A stretch of 64,000 nt of DNA from Salinivibrio kushneri (GCF_005280275.1 NZ_CP040021.1:1947001-2011000), one strand, 5' to 3'. Shown: positions 1 through 9,343, counted from the stretch's first letter. Notes: generated from the sequence alone by a model not told the origin. Numbers and translations: made by a program.

Positions 1-195
1 TGGGCTGCCGCACTGCGGATTGAAATTTTTCAATTCGACACCAAGTTTCTACTAGCGATATTGCCACCAGGCGCGTTTCTCGCGGTCGGCTTTCTGATCG
101 CGTTGAAGAACATCATTGATACACACCTTGCCAGTAAAACAGAAAAAGACGATAAGCCGGTGATTGAGCGCGCACGGGTGACGGGTAATCAGTGA
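1..195 (+). CDS. rsxE: Electron transport complex subunit RsxE/RnfE, C-terminal part
   Basis: This is the last 64 codons of a gene whose start lies before the window. RsxE is an inner-membrane subunit of the Rsx/Rnf complex, which couples NADH:ferredoxin-type electron transfer to ion translocation or, in E. coli, keeps SoxR reduced. The visible part has a hydrophobic segment containing [10 protein letters not shown], a motif I recognise from RsxE proteins, followed by a second hydrophobic stretch (GFLIALKN) and a charged, probably cytoplasmic tail. The stop is TGA at 193-195 and nth starts 17 bases later, matching the rsx(A-E)-nth order of vibrios and enterics. Only the C-terminus is seen, so integrity of the gene cannot be judged. 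Confidence 0.85.
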   Translation, partial: WAAALRIEIFQFDTKFLLAILPPGAFLAVGFLIALKNIIDTHLASKTEKDDKPVIERARVTGNQ

Positions 196-212
196 TCGAC
201 AGGATAGGGTAA

Positions 213-854
213 ATGAATAAAGAAAAACGACGACAAATTCTGGAGCGCCTGCGCGATAACAACCCGAATCCGCAAACGGAGCTCAATTGGTCAACCCCTT
301 TCGAGTTATTGATCGCGGTGTTACTGTCTGCGCAAGCGACCGATGTGAGTGTCAATAAAGCCACCGATAAGCTGTATCCAGTGGCCAATACGCCCGAAGG
401 GCTACTGGCATTGGGCGTGGATGGGGTGAAGTCCTATATCAAAAATATTGGCCTGTTTAATTCCAAAGCCGAGAACGTGATTAAAACTTGCCGCGCCTTG
501 ATTGAACAACACCATGGCGAGGTACCAGAAAGTAGAGAGGCGCTAGAAGCCCTGCCCGGCGTGGGACGCAAAACCGCCAATGTGGTACTCAACACCGCGT
601 TTGGTTGGCCCACCATCGCTGTCGATACCCACATCTTTCGCGTGTCCAATCGTACCAAGTTCGCGATGGGTAAAAACGTCAATGACGTAGAAGAAAAACT
701 GATCAAGGTGGTGCCGAAAGAATTTAAGGTCGATGTGCACCACTGGCTAATTCTGCATGGACGCTATACCTGCCTCGCACGAAAACCTCGCTGTGGCAGT
801 TGCATCATTGAAGATTTATGTGAGTACAAAGAAAAAGTTTATCCAGATAGCTAA
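213..854 (+). CDS. nth: Endonuclease III, DNA glycosylase/AP lyase
   Basis: Removes oxidised pyrimidines from DNA and cleaves the abasic site, starting base-excision repair. The 213-residue protein matches the usual length (about 211). The helix-hairpin-helix motif [12 protein letters not shown] carries the catalytic lysine, and [11 protein letters not shown] carries the catalytic aspartate. The C-terminus has the C-x6-C-x2-C-x5-C pattern ([17 protein letters not shown]) that binds a 4Fe-4S cluster. The start is ATG with a purine-rich stretch (AGGATAGGG) ahead. It follows rsxE by 17 bases and is probably in the same operon. Confidence 0.97.
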   Translation: MNKEKRRQILERLRDNNPNPQTELNWSTPFELLIAVLLSAQATDVSVNKATDKLYPVANTPEGLLALGVDGVKSYIKNIGLFNSKAENVIKTCRALIEQHHGEVPESREALEALPGVGRKTANVVLNTAFGWPTIAVDTHIFRVSNRTKFAMGKNVNDVEEKLIKVVPKEFKVDVHHWLILHGRYTCLARKPRCGSCIIEDLCEYKEKVYPDS

Positions 855-898
855 CGCCATCGAGGGCGAGCACTGGCAAGCAAAAAAGGAGCAACGTC

Positions 899-1315
899 AT
901 GTCAAACGGCAGAATTCTACACACTATGATCCGCGTCGGTGATCTAGACCGTGCTATCAAGTTTTACACCGAAGTAATGGGAATGCGTTTGTTACGCACC
1001 AATGAAAATGAGCAGTACAAATATAGCCTCGCGTTTGTCGGCTATAGCGACGAATCAGAAGGTGCCGTGATTGAGCTGACCTATAACTGGGGTGAAAGCG
1101 AGTACGATCACGGTAACGCCTTTGGCCATATCGCGATCGGTGTGGATGATGTTTACGCGACCTGTGATCAAATCCGCCAAGCGGGTGGCAACATCACCCG
1201 TGAGCCAGGCCCAGTCAAAGGCGGTAGTACTGAAATCGCGTTTGTTACTGACCCTGATGGTTACAAGCTCGAGCTGATTCAGAACAAAAGTGCCTCTGCG
1301 GGCCTGAACGGCTAA
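899..1315 (+). CDS. gloA: Lactoylglutathione lyase (glyoxalase I)
   Basis: Converts the hemithioacetal of methylglyoxal and glutathione to S-lactoylglutathione, the first step of cytosolic methylglyoxal detoxification. It is 138 residues, the usual size for the bacterial Ni-type enzyme, and shows the two beta-alpha-beta modules of the vicinal oxygen chelate fold. Probable metal ligands are His8 (ILHTMIRV), Glu59 (VIELTYNWG), His77 (GHIAIGVDD) and the Glu in YKLELIQ. A strong ribosome binding site AAGGAG precedes the ATG. It lies 44 bases after nth and ends at a rho-independent terminator shared with the converging motY. Confidence 0.96.
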   Translation: MSNGRILHTMIRVGDLDRAIKFYTEVMGMRLLRTNENEQYKYSLAFVGYSDESEGAVIELTYNWGESEYDHGNAFGHIAIGVDDVYATCDQIRQAGGNITREPGPVKGGSTEIAFVTDPDGYKLELIQNKSASAGLNG

Positions 1316-1337
1316 CACAGCAAGACAGGTCAAAATG

Positions 1338-1370
1338 AAAAGCCCGGCGTACGAGATGCCGGGCTTTTTT
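1338..1370. terminator. Bidirectional rho-independent terminator between gloA and motY
   Basis: The stem AAGCCCGGC / GCCGGGCTT encloses a 9-base loop. A T run follows on the plus strand and A's precede the stem, so it can end both gloA and the converging motY transcript. Confidence 0.9.
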
Positions 1371-1428
1371 GTGCTGTCTTTGTTTTATCGCCGCATGTGC
1401 TGTCTGTGATAACGTCTGCGGCTATCGT

Positions 1429-2337
1429 CTACAACAAAGTTCTTCCCAACGAAATCACCACACGGCGGTTTTTGCTGCGTCCAATCGGGTTATCGTTGTC
1501 GGCAATCGGGCGACGTTCGCCATAAGCCTCAACGGTAATTCTATCTTCAGGCAAGCCCAGCGAGGTGAAGTAGTCGCGCAATTTCTTCGCCCGCCGCTCC
1601 GACATTTGCTGGTTGGCTTCACGGGTGCCTCGTGCATCTGAATAGGTCGCCACTAACACCAAATCGATATCGTCGCTGTAACGAACAAACTCGGCTATCT
1701 GCGTGAGTCGCTGGCGGCTGGCTTTGGTCAACTCATCGCTATTTTCTTGGTAGCGCAACACCGTAAAAGAAATATCCTCAAACGCATAAGGCAAAAGCTT
1801 ATTCAGACATCGGCTGAATTCATTATATGGCGAGCCAAATGCTACCGCCGACAAGGCCACATCTACCTGCTGCCGCTGACGCCGCCAATCTTTAAAGCTA
1901 AATGTCGGGAAGCGACCTGCCTCTAACTCACTCAGCATCGCCCAAGCCGTTTGACCGCCCACATAACCATTGAATTGCTTGAAAAATTTGAGCTGGTCCA
2001 TATAACGTGCGGGTTCACCGGGCATCCAGTCAGCGGGCATGGAAAGCAGCGACACCTGCGCGGTCTCACCCATGGGCCGCTGCATATCGAGTGAGAAATC
2101 GAGATTCATGTCTTTGCTCGCCCGCGACGTAAACGAGGCCTGCCCGTACCCTGGCACGTCATGCTCTAGCCGGCACTCGATTGGCGTATCAATCGTCACT
2201 GTCCAGTTTGACTCCCCCAAGGATGCCACGTACTGCTTGTTGGCAGACGCTTGGTTGGGCAGAAGCAGACCAACACATGACAACACCACCACTGAGGTAA
2301 AGCGCCATTTTATTAAATCAACAGGACAAAACGCCAT
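1429..2337 (-). CDS. motY: MotY, T-ring protein of the sodium-driven polar flagellar motor
   Basis: MotY forms the periplasmic T ring with MotX and anchors PomA/PomB stators of Na+-driven polar flagella. The 302-residue product has an N-terminal signal segment (CVGLLLPNQASA, about residues 20-33), a MotY-specific N-terminal domain to about residue 165, and an OmpA-like peptidoglycan-binding domain at the C-terminus (YSDARGTREANQQMSERRA and GERRPIADN). An in-frame ATG exists 13 codons further upstream at 2376; I prefer 2337 because it puts the signal peptide close to the N-terminus. Neighbouring gloA and rnt match the vibrio gene order. Confidence in the family is high, in the start moderate. 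Confidence 0.92.
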   Translation of the reverse strand: MAFCPVDLIKWRFTSVVVLSCVGLLLPNQASANKQYVASLGESNWTVTIDTPIECRLEHDVPGYGQASFTSRASKDMNLDFSLDMQRPMGETAQVSLLSMPADWMPGEPARYMDQLKFFKQFNGYVGGQTAWAMLSELEAGRFPTFSFKDWRRQRQQVDVALSAVAFGSPYNEFSRCLNKLLPYAFEDISFTVLRYQENSDELTKASRQRLTQIAEFVRYSDDIDLVLVATYSDARGTREANQQMSERRAKKLRDYFTSLGLPEDRITVEAYGERRPIADNDNPIGRSKNRRVVISLGRTLL

Positions 2338-2546
2338 TACAGACTCCGTACGTCGCGTGATTCTGTCTTCACGCACAGTTTACTGCTTGCAAGGTTGCGT
2401 ACGTCACCGCTAGGACAGTGACCGAAACATGACTAAGACACAAACAAATGATTATAAAGTTATCGACGCGTGACACGCCGACTTTAGCTTAACGCCACTA
2501 TTTGCGATAATCACGCTTTTCTTATTGTTAGTAAAGTGACATCAGC

Positions 2547-3215
2547 ATGAGCCAAGCAAGTGATCCAAACAGTCTCAAAGCCCGATTCCGTGGTTATTTC
2601 CCTGTCGTTGTCGACGTTGAGACAGCCGGCTTCAATGCCCAAACCGATGCACTGCTAGAAATATGTGCCGTGACACTAAAAATGGATGAGCAGGGCTGGC
2701 TAATGCCAGACAAAAAGCTGCACTTTCATGTCACCCCTTTTGAAGGCGCTAACCTCGAGCCAGCCGCTCTAGAGTTCACCGGCATCCGTGACCCTTATAG
2801 CCCACTACGTGGCGCGGTTGATGAGGGCGAGGCCTTGCGGGAAATCTTCAAGCTGATCCGTAAAGAGCAAAAAGCAGCGGAATGCCAACGCACCATTATG
2901 GTCGCCCACAATGCCAATTTCGATCATAGCTTTGTAATGGCCGCCGCCGAGCGGGCAAAGCTCAAGCGTAACCCGTTCCACCCTTTCGCCACCTTTGATA
3001 CCGCCGCCCTGAGTGGACTGGCGCTCGGGCAAACGGTATTGGCTAAAGCCTGCCAAACGGCGCAGATCCCGTTCGATAATAAAGAGGCGCATAGTGCACT
3101 CTACGATACCGAGCGCACCGCTGAGCTATTCTGTGAAATCGTCAATCGTTGGAAACGTTTAGGCGGTTGGCCACTTCCCTCCACCTCGGAGAGCACAGCG
3201 TCCCCCTCTACCTAA
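2547..3215 (+). CDS. rnt: Ribonuclease T, 3'-5' exoribonuclease
   Basis: Trims the 3' ends of tRNAs and other stable RNAs and helps tRNA end turnover. The 222 residues form a DEDDh exonuclease domain: [10 protein letters not shown] (first Asp and Glu), [11 protein letters not shown] (second Asp), and [14 protein letters not shown] (His and last Asp). Length and motif spacing match the family (about 215-220). The gene is divergent from motY across about 200 bases. No strong Shine-Dalgarno sequence is seen before the ATG. An imperfect hairpin at 3247-3290 follows the gene but lacks a T run. Confidence 0.96.
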   Translation: MSQASDPNSLKARFRGYFPVVVDVETAGFNAQTDALLEICAVTLKMDEQGWLMPDKKLHFHVTPFEGANLEPAALEFTGIRDPYSPLRGAVDEGEALREIFKLIRKEQKAAECQRTIMVAHNANFDHSFVMAAAERAKLKRNPFHPFATFDTAALSGLALGQTVLAKACQTAQIPFDNKEAHSALYDTERTAELFCEIVNRWKRLGGWPLPSTSESTASPST

Positions 3216-3246
3216 TCACGCTGATGTAAAGACCACATGCGTGCAG

Positions 3247-3290
3247 CCAGGTCGGCGACAACGCAACCTTTGCGTTGCGACCGACCCTGG
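3247..3290 (+). other. Long imperfect hairpin downstream of rnt
   Basis: CCAGG-TCGG...CAACGCAA pairs with TTGCGTTG...CCGACCCTGG around a 3-base loop, with one bulge and about two mismatches. No T run follows (TTAATTGACG), so it is not a classical terminator. It could be a 3'-end stabiliser or a factor-dependent end of the rnt mRNA. Confidence 0.5.
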
Positions 3291-3715
3291 TTAATTGACG
3301 CCAAACGTATTCACAAACCACAAAAAGTTCCGCTTAGACTTGTTAACAATTTGTTTGCGGTCACATTTTTGTGATCTTCTTTTGACCTTTATTTGGCGAT
3401 CAGACTAACCACTATTAAACAGGCACATAAGGAGTGAGCGACAAAATAAAAATGTAAAAATCACGTTAAATAGGGGTTGAGCATAGTTATTAGGCAAATA
3501 GAGTTTTTACTTAAAACAGCCGATAGAAACATTGCTAGCCTAACCAGGTGAAATATTGTGTTACCCGTTTTGAAACCAACCTTTAACAAACGTGAAATTG
3601 GTGCCACTATTGAACCTGTAGAACATCCGACCACTTCTCACGCCCACGTAAGATGGGCACTGAAGCGGCGGCCCCAAAGAACAAGAAGCTAATTAACAAA
3701 GGAGTGAGGCGCGTT
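3291..3715 (+). promoter_or_regulatory. Long leader/promoter region of the fadL-type gene
   Basis: About 425 bases without a gene. It is AT-rich in the first half and should hold the porin promoter, although I could not pick a convincing -35/-10 pair. A candidate FadR half-site, TCCGACCACTT, lies at 3626-3636. A palindrome TCACA-TTTT-TGTGA at 3361-3374 has CRP half-sites in the wrong order for CRP. The ribosome binding site AAGGAGTGAGG (3699-3709) precedes the ATG at 3716. Confidence 0.5.
3620..3636 (+). promoter_or_regulatory. Candidate FadR site upstream of fadL-type porin gene
   Basis: The right half TCCGACCACTT matches 10 of 11 bases of the FadR consensus half TCCGACCAGTT; the left half matches poorly. 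It lies about 80 bases before the start codon. E. coli fadL is a known FadR target, and fadR is in this window. This is a weak candidate only. Confidence 0.3.
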
Positions 3716-5017
3716 ATGTCATCACTATTTAAAAAATCGCTAGTGGCAACCAGTTTATCTTTGTTAGCCGTGCAAGCACACAGTGCCGGCTTCCAAGTAT
3801 CAGAAACCTCGGTATCCGGTTTGGGGCGTGCTTTTGCCGGTGAAGCCGCTATCGCAGATAATGCCGCAGTGGGTGCGCGCAACGCCGCTGCCCTAACCCG
3901 TTTTAACACCACCGCGTTCTCGGGCGGCTTAAGCATCATTGACCCAGATGTGCATGCGGATGTGGAGGCAACTTCACCACTCACAACGGACGCAAAAGAT
4001 ATTGCTCCGACTGAGTATGTGCCTAACATCCATATCATTCAGCCAATTGATGATAAATTAGCGGTGGGTTTCTCTGCCTTCTCCAATTTTGGCCTATCAA
4101 CCGACTATCCGAAAGATTTTCATGCCGGTTCCATTGCGGGGTCAACCGAACTCGTGACCATGAATTTCAATCCTAATATTGCCTACAAGCTTAATGATCA
4201 GTGGAGCATCGGTGCCGGTATCAGTGCTATTTATGCCGATGCAGAACTTAAGCGTCAGAAAGGGGCTCTCAGCTTACAAAATCCGCCTAATGGTTTGGGA
4301 GGTAATGCCAGTGATCAAGTAGCAAAGCTAACCGGCGATGGTTGGGGATTCGGCTGGAATCTTGGCTTGCTGTGGGAAGTTAATGAAGATAACCGATTCG
4401 GTTTAACTTACCGTTCGCAAACAGACGTGACGCTTGATGGCAAGTTTACAGATGGCTTACCTGCACTGGCGGGTGGTCCAACTGGAGGAGGCCCTGGGAC
4501 TGAAGTGGATGGTGAGTTGGAACTTAATTTACCTGAAATCATCGAGTTCTCTGGCTTTCATCAGTTAAACCAACAAATCGCAGTTCATTATAGTGCCATG
4601 TACACTGGTTGGGATAGCCTAAAAGAGCTGAAAGCAACGGGTTCAGGGTGCTCTGCCAATAACAATGTATGTTTCCAAAAAGAAGAAGACTGGGACAACA
4701 GCTGGCGTTATGCGCTGGGTGCCACCTACACCATGGATGAGCAATGGGCGTTCCGCGCCGGTTATGCCTATGATGAAAGTCCAGTACCTGCAGAAAAACG
4801 TACGCTAAGCATTCCTGACTCAGACCGTCACTGGTGGAGCTTAGGCACAACCTATACGGCGAACGAAAATCTGTCGGTTGACCTCGGTTTCGCTTACTTA
4901 GACGGTGATCAAGTTGATGGTACGGAAGCACTAACTAGTACGACCTCATCTGATACTGATTTCTCAGCTGGTGGCGATGCTTATATCTATGGTTTGCAGC
5001 TGAACTACTTGTTCTAA
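3716..5017 (+). CDS. fadL: FadL-family outer-membrane long-chain fatty acid transporter
   Basis: FadL proteins are 14-strand outer-membrane barrels that admit long-chain fatty acids and other hydrophobic compounds. The 433-residue product begins with a signal peptide (KKSLVATSLSLLAVQAHSA) and mature GFQVSETSVSGLGRAFAGEA, the family's N-terminal hatch signature, and ends in Phe (YLF) as barrel proteins do. E. coli FadL is 446 residues. I start at the ATG at 3716 because it has a strong ribosome binding site and places the signal peptide at the N-terminus; the frame is open further upstream. Vibrios carry several FadL paralogues, so the substrate is not certain. Confidence 0.9.
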   Translation: MSSLFKKSLVATSLSLLAVQAHSAGFQVSETSVSGLGRAFAGEAAIADNAAVGARNAAALTRFNTTAFSGGLSIIDPDVHADVEATSPLTTDAKDIAPTEYVPNIHIIQPIDDKLAVGFSAFSNFGLSTDYPKDFHAGSIAGSTELVTMNFNPNIAYKLNDQWSIGAGISAIYADAELKRQKGALSLQNPPNGLGGNASDQVAKLTGDGWGFGWNLGLLWEVNEDNRFGLTYRSQTDVTLDGKFTDGLPALAGGPTGGGPGTEVDGELELNLPEIIEFSGFHQLNQQIAVHYSAMYTGWDSLKELKATGSGCSANNNVCFQKEEDWDNSWRYALGATYTMDEQWAFRAGYAYDESPVPAEKRTLSIPDSDRHWWSLGTTYTANENLSVDLGFAYLDGDQVDGTEALTSTTSSDTDFSAGGDAYIYGLQLNYLF

Positions 5018-5044
5018 GCCCTGCAACTTAGCCATCACCCAACA

Positions 5045-5071
5045 AGTCGGCCTACATAGGCCGGCTTTTTT
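5045..5071 (+). terminator. Rho-independent terminator of the fadL-type gene
   Basis: AGTCGGCC / GGCCGGCT with a 6-base loop is followed by six T's. Confidence 0.9.
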
Positions 5072-5103
5072 CGATCTATGTTCTGCCCTGAATGACATTA
5101 GAA

Positions 5104-5202
5104 GCGATTGCTGGCCGCTAAGCAGGCCCTCCGCGCCAAGGACGGCGCGGCGGAGCCCCCAGGGATGGGTTCACGGTGTGCCTGCGAGTGGCCTGCAATT
5201 GC
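5104..5202. repeat. Structured intergenic element: outer inverted repeat with two GGA-loop hairpins
   Basis: Arms of about 24 bases at 5104-5127 and 5180-5202 are imperfect reverse complements (perfect cores include GCAGGC/GCCTGC, GGCC and ATTGC/GCAAT). They enclose hairpin 1 (5129-5155: CTCCG..CGCC, loop AAGGAC, GGCGCGG..CGGAG, with a 3-base bulge) and hairpin 2 (5158-5169: CCC, loop AGGGAT, GGG). The result is a cloverleaf-like fold. It is more GC-rich than its surroundings. It may be a dispersed intergenic repeat or an RNA regulatory element before the antiporter gene. A short reading frame crossing it (5176-5382) is not convincing as a gene. Confidence 0.55.
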
Positions 5203-5433
5203 TCCCCCACACCACTGCTCTTCACACCACTAGCATTTGCAGCCGTCCCTTTTTGCCTACTTTACTGGTCGCGAATTGCAGCAACGCTGACAAGCATGAA
5301 AGAAAGTAACCAAAAAAACCGATTACCCCTCGACACGGACAAAATTTTGCGCAAACTGGGTAGCTTAATTACAAAACCATAGATAATCCCTGCAGTGAAG
5401 CTGCAGTCACCACACCCATAACAGGAATGTTTA
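5203..5433 (+). promoter_or_regulatory. Leader region of the antiporter gene
   Basis: About 230 bases without a convincing gene. CCCTGCAGTGAAGCTGCAG near 5389-5404 holds a short inverted repeat (CTGCAG-TGAAG-CTGCAG), and a weak ribosome binding site (CAGGAATG) precedes the ATG at 5434. I see no clear promoter. Confidence 0.35.
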
Positions 5434-6756
5434 ATGAACCCGGTAGTCATTTCAGTCTGCGTCATGCTGGCATTGGCGCTTATGCGTGTAAATGTCGTTG
5501 TCGCGCTCACGTTCAGCGCCGTCCTTGGTGGCTTGGTCGGTGGTCTTAGTATTTCCGACACCATTAGTGCCTTTGAGGGCGGACTGGGTGGCGGCGCCAC
5601 CATTGCCCTGAGCTATGCGATGCTCGGCACCTTTGCGGTCGCTATCAGCCGTTCTGGGATCACGGATGTGCTTGCGCACTCGGTGATCCGCAAGTTAAAC
5701 GCGCGTCCCACCGATGCCAATACCGCCACCTTTAAATACGTTGTTTTAGTCCTATTAGGCCTGTTAGCGATTTCGTCGCAAAACGCAATCCCGGTCCACA
5801 TTGCCTTTATTCCCATTGTGATCCCCCCTCTATTGCATGTGTTCCAACGCTTAAAGCTCGACCGTCGATTGGTCGCCTGTGTACTCACCTTTGGCTTAAT
5901 CATGCCGTATATGGTGTTACCGGTCGGTTTTGGCGGCATCTTTTTGAACAACATTTTGCTCAAAAATCTCAATGACAATGGTCTCGATGTGGTCGCAAGC
6001 CAAGTCCCTACCGCGATGTTATTGCCTGCAGCGGGTATGGTCGTTGGTCTGCTGGTCGCCACCTTTATCAGCTACCGTCAGCCTCGCCAATACAGTGAAA
6101 AAGACGTACTCAGCGCTGAGCCGGAAAACCAAGGCATTCAATCGCGCAACTTGTGGGTCGCCGCGATTGCGATTGTTGCCGCGCTAAGTGTTCAGCTGAT
6201 GGCCGGCTCAATGATTGTGGGCTCGTTGGCTGGCTTTATGGTGTTTACCTTTGGTGGCGTGATCCGCTGGAAAGACACCCAAGATGTGTTTACCAAAGGC
6301 GTGCACATGATGGCGATGATTGGCTTTATCATGATCACCGCCGCGGGCTTTGCCGCCGTCATGAAAGCGACAGGGGGTGTCGAGTCCTTGGTCGCGTCGC
6401 TGTCTGGCTCCATTGGTGAGAATAAGCCACTGGCGGCTTTTCTAATGTTGGTGGTGGGTCTACTGGTCACCATGGGGATTGGCTCGTCCTTCTCGACCAT
6501 TCCCATTATCGCGACGATTTACGTGCCCCTCTCACTGGCATTTGGTTTTTCACCGATGGCAACAATTGCGTTGGTAGGCACGGCAGCCGCGTTGGGCGAC
6601 GCAGGCTCGCCAGCGTCAGACTCCACCTTGGGCCCCACGTCCGGGCTGAATGCCGATGGTCAGCACGAACACATTTGGGATACGGTCGTCCCCACCTTTA
6701 TTCATTACAATTTGCCATTAATTGCGTTTGGCTGGCTCGCGGCCATGGTGCTCTAA
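5434..6756 (+). CDS. Na+/H+ antiporter family protein (NhaC superfamily, YuiF-like)
   Basis: A 440-residue inner-membrane protein with about 11 hydrophobic segments. It belongs to the antiporter superfamily that also contains NhaC. The N-terminus ([20 protein letters not shown]) and the conserved C-terminal segment [19 protein letters not shown] are typical of the group with an extra N-terminal Na_H_antiport domain. Some members are amino-acid carriers (for example histidine in Bacillus YuiF), so the substrate may be Na+/H+ or an amino acid. It is a single-gene unit ended by a terminator at 6807-6835. Confidence 0.85.
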   Translation: MNPVVISVCVMLALALMRVNVVVALTFSAVLGGLVGGLSISDTISAFEGGLGGGATIALSYAMLGTFAVAISRSGITDVLAHSVIRKLNARPTDANTATFKYVVLVLLGLLAISSQNAIPVHIAFIPIVIPPLLHVFQRLKLDRRLVACVLTFGLIMPYMVLPVGFGGIFLNNILLKNLNDNGLDVVASQVPTAMLLPAAGMVVGLLVATFISYRQPRQYSEKDVLSAEPENQGIQSRNLWVAAIAIVAALSVQLMAGSMIVGSLAGFMVFTFGGVIRWKDTQDVFTKGVHMMAMIGFIMITAAGFAAVMKATGGVESLVASLSGSIGENKPLAAFLMLVVGLLVTMGIGSSFSTIPIIATIYVPLSLAFGFSPMATIALVGTAAALGDAGSPASDSTLGPTSGLNADGQHEHIWDTVVPTFIHYNLPLIAFGWLAAMVL

Positions 6757-6806
6757 GCGGGGGCGCCAAACAAACGTAACGCGCGATTTCACGCACCGAT
6801 GAATAC

Positions 6807-6835
6807 AAAAAGCCACGTCCAAGACGTGGCTTTTT
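6807..6835. terminator. Bidirectional terminator between the antiporter gene and grxD
   Basis: AAAAAGCCACGTC-CAA-GACGTGGCTTTTT is a perfectly symmetric stem with T runs in both directions, so it serves both converging genes. Confidence 0.92.
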
Positions 6836-6861
6836 CAAGGCCTGTCACATCAGTAACCGCG

Positions 6862-7200
6862 TTATTCGTTTTCGCTCGCATCACGGCGCTCGGCCGCTTC
6901 TTTGACCAGTGGCTGTAGCTCACCTTTTTGGAACATTTCCAGAATGATGTCACAACCACCGACTAATTCACCATCAACCCAAAGTTGTGGAAAGGTTGGC
7001 CACTGCGCGTATACAGGCAGCTCTGCGCGAATATCTGGGTTTTGTAATACATCCACGTATGCAAACTTTTCACCACACGACATAAGCGCTTGAGAGGCTT
7101 GTGACGAAAAACCACAGCTTGGCAGTTTTGGCGACCCTTTCATGTAAAGCAGAATCGCATTTTCTTCGATTTGCTGCTTGATTTTGTCCGTTGTTTCCAT
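6862..7200 (-). CDS. grxD: Monothiol glutaredoxin Grx4
   Basis: A CGFS-type monothiol glutaredoxin that binds a glutathione-ligated 2Fe-2S cluster with a partner (often a BolA protein) and serves iron-sulfur transfer. The 112 residues contain KGSPKLPSCGFSSQA with the active-site CGFS, the TFPQLWVDGELVGGCDI segment that binds glutathione, and a charged C-terminus. E. coli Grx4 is 115 residues. I chose ATG at 7200 because GAGGAAGC lies just ahead; an in-frame upstream ATG at 7215 would add five residues (MFEEA) formed from the ribosome binding site itself. It is divergent from sodB. Confidence 0.96.
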   Translation of the reverse strand: METTDKIKQQIEENAILLYMKGSPKLPSCGFSSQASQALMSCGEKFAYVDVLQNPDIRAELPVYAQWPTFPQLWVDGELVGGCDIILEMFQKGELQPLVKEAAERRDASENE

Positions 7201-7482
7201 TGCTTCCTCGAACACTGTCTGTGAATCTTGTCTTGATTCTACTGGTTAACAAGCCGGAAAAAAATGCCTAAATCTTTTGTGGGATTAGGCATAAAAATTT
7301 TACCGCGATCCTTTTAATAAAGTAAAAACTTGCTAAACTACACTGAGCAAAACGAAAATAGTAGCCACACCCGATGCTTAGGTGATGTATGGTTCGTGTG
7401 ATAATTGATGACAAACCATACGCTTGAGCGCCGGTGATGGACTACAGGAAGCACTCTCACGATAAAAACGGAGATATAAGCA

Positions 7483-8067
7483 ATGTCATTCCAACTACCA
7501 GAACTCCCGTTCGCAAAAGATGCACTAGAACCACATATCTCAAAAGAAACCTTGGACTATCACTACGACAAGCACCACAACACCTATGTCGTGAAGCTTA
7601 ATGGTCTGATTGAAGGGACTGATTTTGAAGGTAAGTCACTCGAAGAGATCATCAAAAACTCTTCAGGCGGCGTATTCAACAATGCCGCGCAAGTGTGGAA
7701 CCACACCTTCTACTGGCACTGCCTAAGCCCTAACGGTGGCGGCGAGCCTACTGGTGACGTTGCAGACGCAATCACGAAAGCCTTTGGCTCTTTTGACGAG
7801 TTTAAAACTCAATTCACCAACGCAGCAGTCACCAACTTCGGCTCTGGCTGGACGTGGCTGGTGAAAAAAGCTGATGGTTCAGTGGCGATCGTCAACACCT
7901 CAAACGCTGAAACCCCACTGACTCACGACGGTGAAACACCACTACTAACTGTGGACGTTTGGGAGCACGCTTACTACATCGATTATCGCAACGTGCGTCC
8001 AGACTATCTGGCTGCCTTCTGGAAGCTGGTTAACTGGGACTTTGTGGCGAAAAACTTCGCGGGCTAA
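7483..8067 (+). CDS. sodB: Iron superoxide dismutase
   Basis: Converts superoxide to oxygen and hydrogen peroxide in the cytoplasm. The 194 residues start with the Fe-SOD signature [20 protein letters not shown]. Metal ligands are visible as His in [10 protein letters not shown], His in [10 protein letters not shown], and Asp and His in [11 protein letters not shown]. The length matches E. coli SodB (193). The ribosome binding site GGAGAT lies ahead of the ATG, and a terminator follows at 8099. It shares its upstream region with grxD, another iron-related gene. Confidence 0.97.
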   Translation: MSFQLPELPFAKDALEPHISKETLDYHYDKHHNTYVVKLNGLIEGTDFEGKSLEEIIKNSSGGVFNNAAQVWNHTFYWHCLSPNGGGEPTGDVADAITKAFGSFDEFKTQFTNAAVTNFGSGWTWLVKKADGSVAIVNTSNAETPLTHDGETPLLTVDVWEHAYYIDYRNVRPDYLAAFWKLVNWDFVAKNFAG

Positions 8068-8098
8068 GTCAGCTTACGAAAAAATCTTGAAGAGTTAA

Positions 8099-8123
8099 GG
8101 AGGCGCCTATCGCCTCCTTTTTT
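8099..8123 (+). terminator. Rho-independent terminator of sodB
   Basis: GGAGGCG-CCTAT-CGCCTCC is followed by six T's. Confidence 0.92.
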
Positions 8124-8168
8124 GTGCGCGCTTGAAACGCTTGGCTAACCATGAAGAAAACCGGACAT

Positions 8169-8197
8169 AAAAAAGCCGCCAACGCCGTTGACGGCTT
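8169..8197 (-). terminator. Rho-independent terminator of asd
   Basis: On the minus strand AAGCCGTCAAC-GGC-GTTGGCGGCTT is followed by T's, 22 bases past the asd stop. Confidence 0.88.
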
Positions 8198-8218
8198 GCA
8201 ATGGTTATCGCTCAGTGA

Positions 8219-9343
8219 TTAGTCTTGCGCTTTTTCCGACAAGATAATACGCAATGTACGACGCAGAGGCTCTGCCGCGCCCCACAGCAGCTGGTCACCC
8301 ACGGTAAAGGCATTGAGGAAATCGTCACCCATTGCCAGTTTACGTAAACGACCCACAGGCACAGACATGGTGCCTGTCACTTTAGCCGGACTCAGATCCG
8401 TCATGGTCACATCGCGCTCATTAGGCACCACACTGACCCAGTCGTTATGTGATGCAATCATGTCTTCAATTTCATCCATTGGCACCGCTTTTTTCAGCTT
8501 AATGGTCAGTGCCTGACTGTGACAACGCATCGCCCCGACACGAACGCACGTACCGTCAATAGGGATCGGATTGTTGTCTAGCCCTAAGATCTTGTTGGTT
8601 TCAACCGAGGCTTTCCACTCTTCTTTGCTTTGACCATTGTCACGCTTCACGTCAATCCAAGGGATCAGTGAGCCAGCAAGCGGCACGCCAAAGTTGTCAC
8701 TTGGGAAGTCGCTCGAGCGTAGGGTTTGCGCCACTTTGCGGTCAATATCCAGAATAGAGGTAGCAGGGCTGGCCAAATCGGTATTAACGGCATCGTTGAT
8801 CACGCCCATTTGGCTGATCAACTCGCGCATATGCTTGGCGCCTGAGCCAGACGCAGCTTGGTACGTCTGGGCGGTCATCCACTCGACCAACCCGTTTTGG
8901 TACAAACCGCCCAAGCCCATCAACATTAAACTGACGGTACAGTTCCCCCCCACAAAGGTACGCGTGCCTTGATGAATACCCGCTTGGATTTGTTTGAAGT
9001 TAATCGGATCCAAGGTGATGATACTATCATCTGCCATTCGTAGTGATGACGCCGCATCAATCCAATAGCCTTTCCAACCTGATTCACGCAGCTTTGCGTA
9101 AACATCGTTGGTGTAGTCTCCGCCTTGGCAGGTGATAATAGCATCGAGGGTTTTTAGCATCTCAATGTCGTAAGCATCTTTTAAGGTGCCCGCATCCTTA
9201 CCGTAGTTCGGTGCGTCGATACCCACTTGAGAGGTACTAAAAAAGACAGGTTCGATATGGTCGAAATCTTTTTCTTCTACCATACGCTGCATCAGCACCG
9301 ATCCCACCATGCCGCGCCAGCCAACTAAACCTACTCGCATCAT
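8219..9343 (-). CDS. asd: Aspartate-semialdehyde dehydrogenase
   Basis: Reduces aspartyl phosphate to aspartate semialdehyde with NADPH, the branch point to lysine/diaminopimelate, threonine and methionine. The N-terminus [19 protein letters not shown] is the nucleotide-binding loop of the gram-negative form; the active-site cysteine is in [10 protein letters not shown] and a substrate-binding segment in [11 protein letters not shown]. About 374 residues, against 367 in E. coli. Starts are ambiguous: GTG at 9352, ATG at 9343 and ATG at 9340. GGAG at 9354-9357 fits ATG 9343 best. It is monocistronic, with a terminator downstream. Confidence 0.96.
   Translation of the reverse strand: MMRVGLVGWRGMVGSVLMQRMVEEKDFDHIEPVFFSTSQVGIDAPNYGKDAGTLKDAYDIEMLKTLDAIITCQGGDYTNDVYAKLRESGWKGYWIDAASSLRMADDSIITLDPINFKQIQAGIHQGTRTFVGGNCTVSLMLMGLGGLYQNGLVEWMTAQTYQAASGSGAKHMRELISQMGVINDAVNTDLASPATSILDIDRKVAQTLRSSDFPSDNFGVPLAGSLIPWIDVKRDNGQSKEEWKASVETNKILGLDNNPIPIDGTCVRVGAMRCHSQALTIKLKKAVPMDEIEDMIASHNDWVSVVPNERDVTMTDLSPAKVTGTMSVPVGRLRKLAMGDDFLNAFTVGDQLLWGAAEPLRRTLRIILSEKAQD

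Noticed and set aside
3361-3374. CRP site at TCACA-TTTT-TGTGA
   Set aside because: The half-sites are in reverse order compared with TGTGA-N6-TCACA, and the spacing is wrong.
5176-5382. A 68-codon plus-strand reading frame ahead of the antiporter gene
   Set aside because: It begins inside the structured element, has no ribosome binding site, an odd Cys/Pro-rich composition and no family resemblance.
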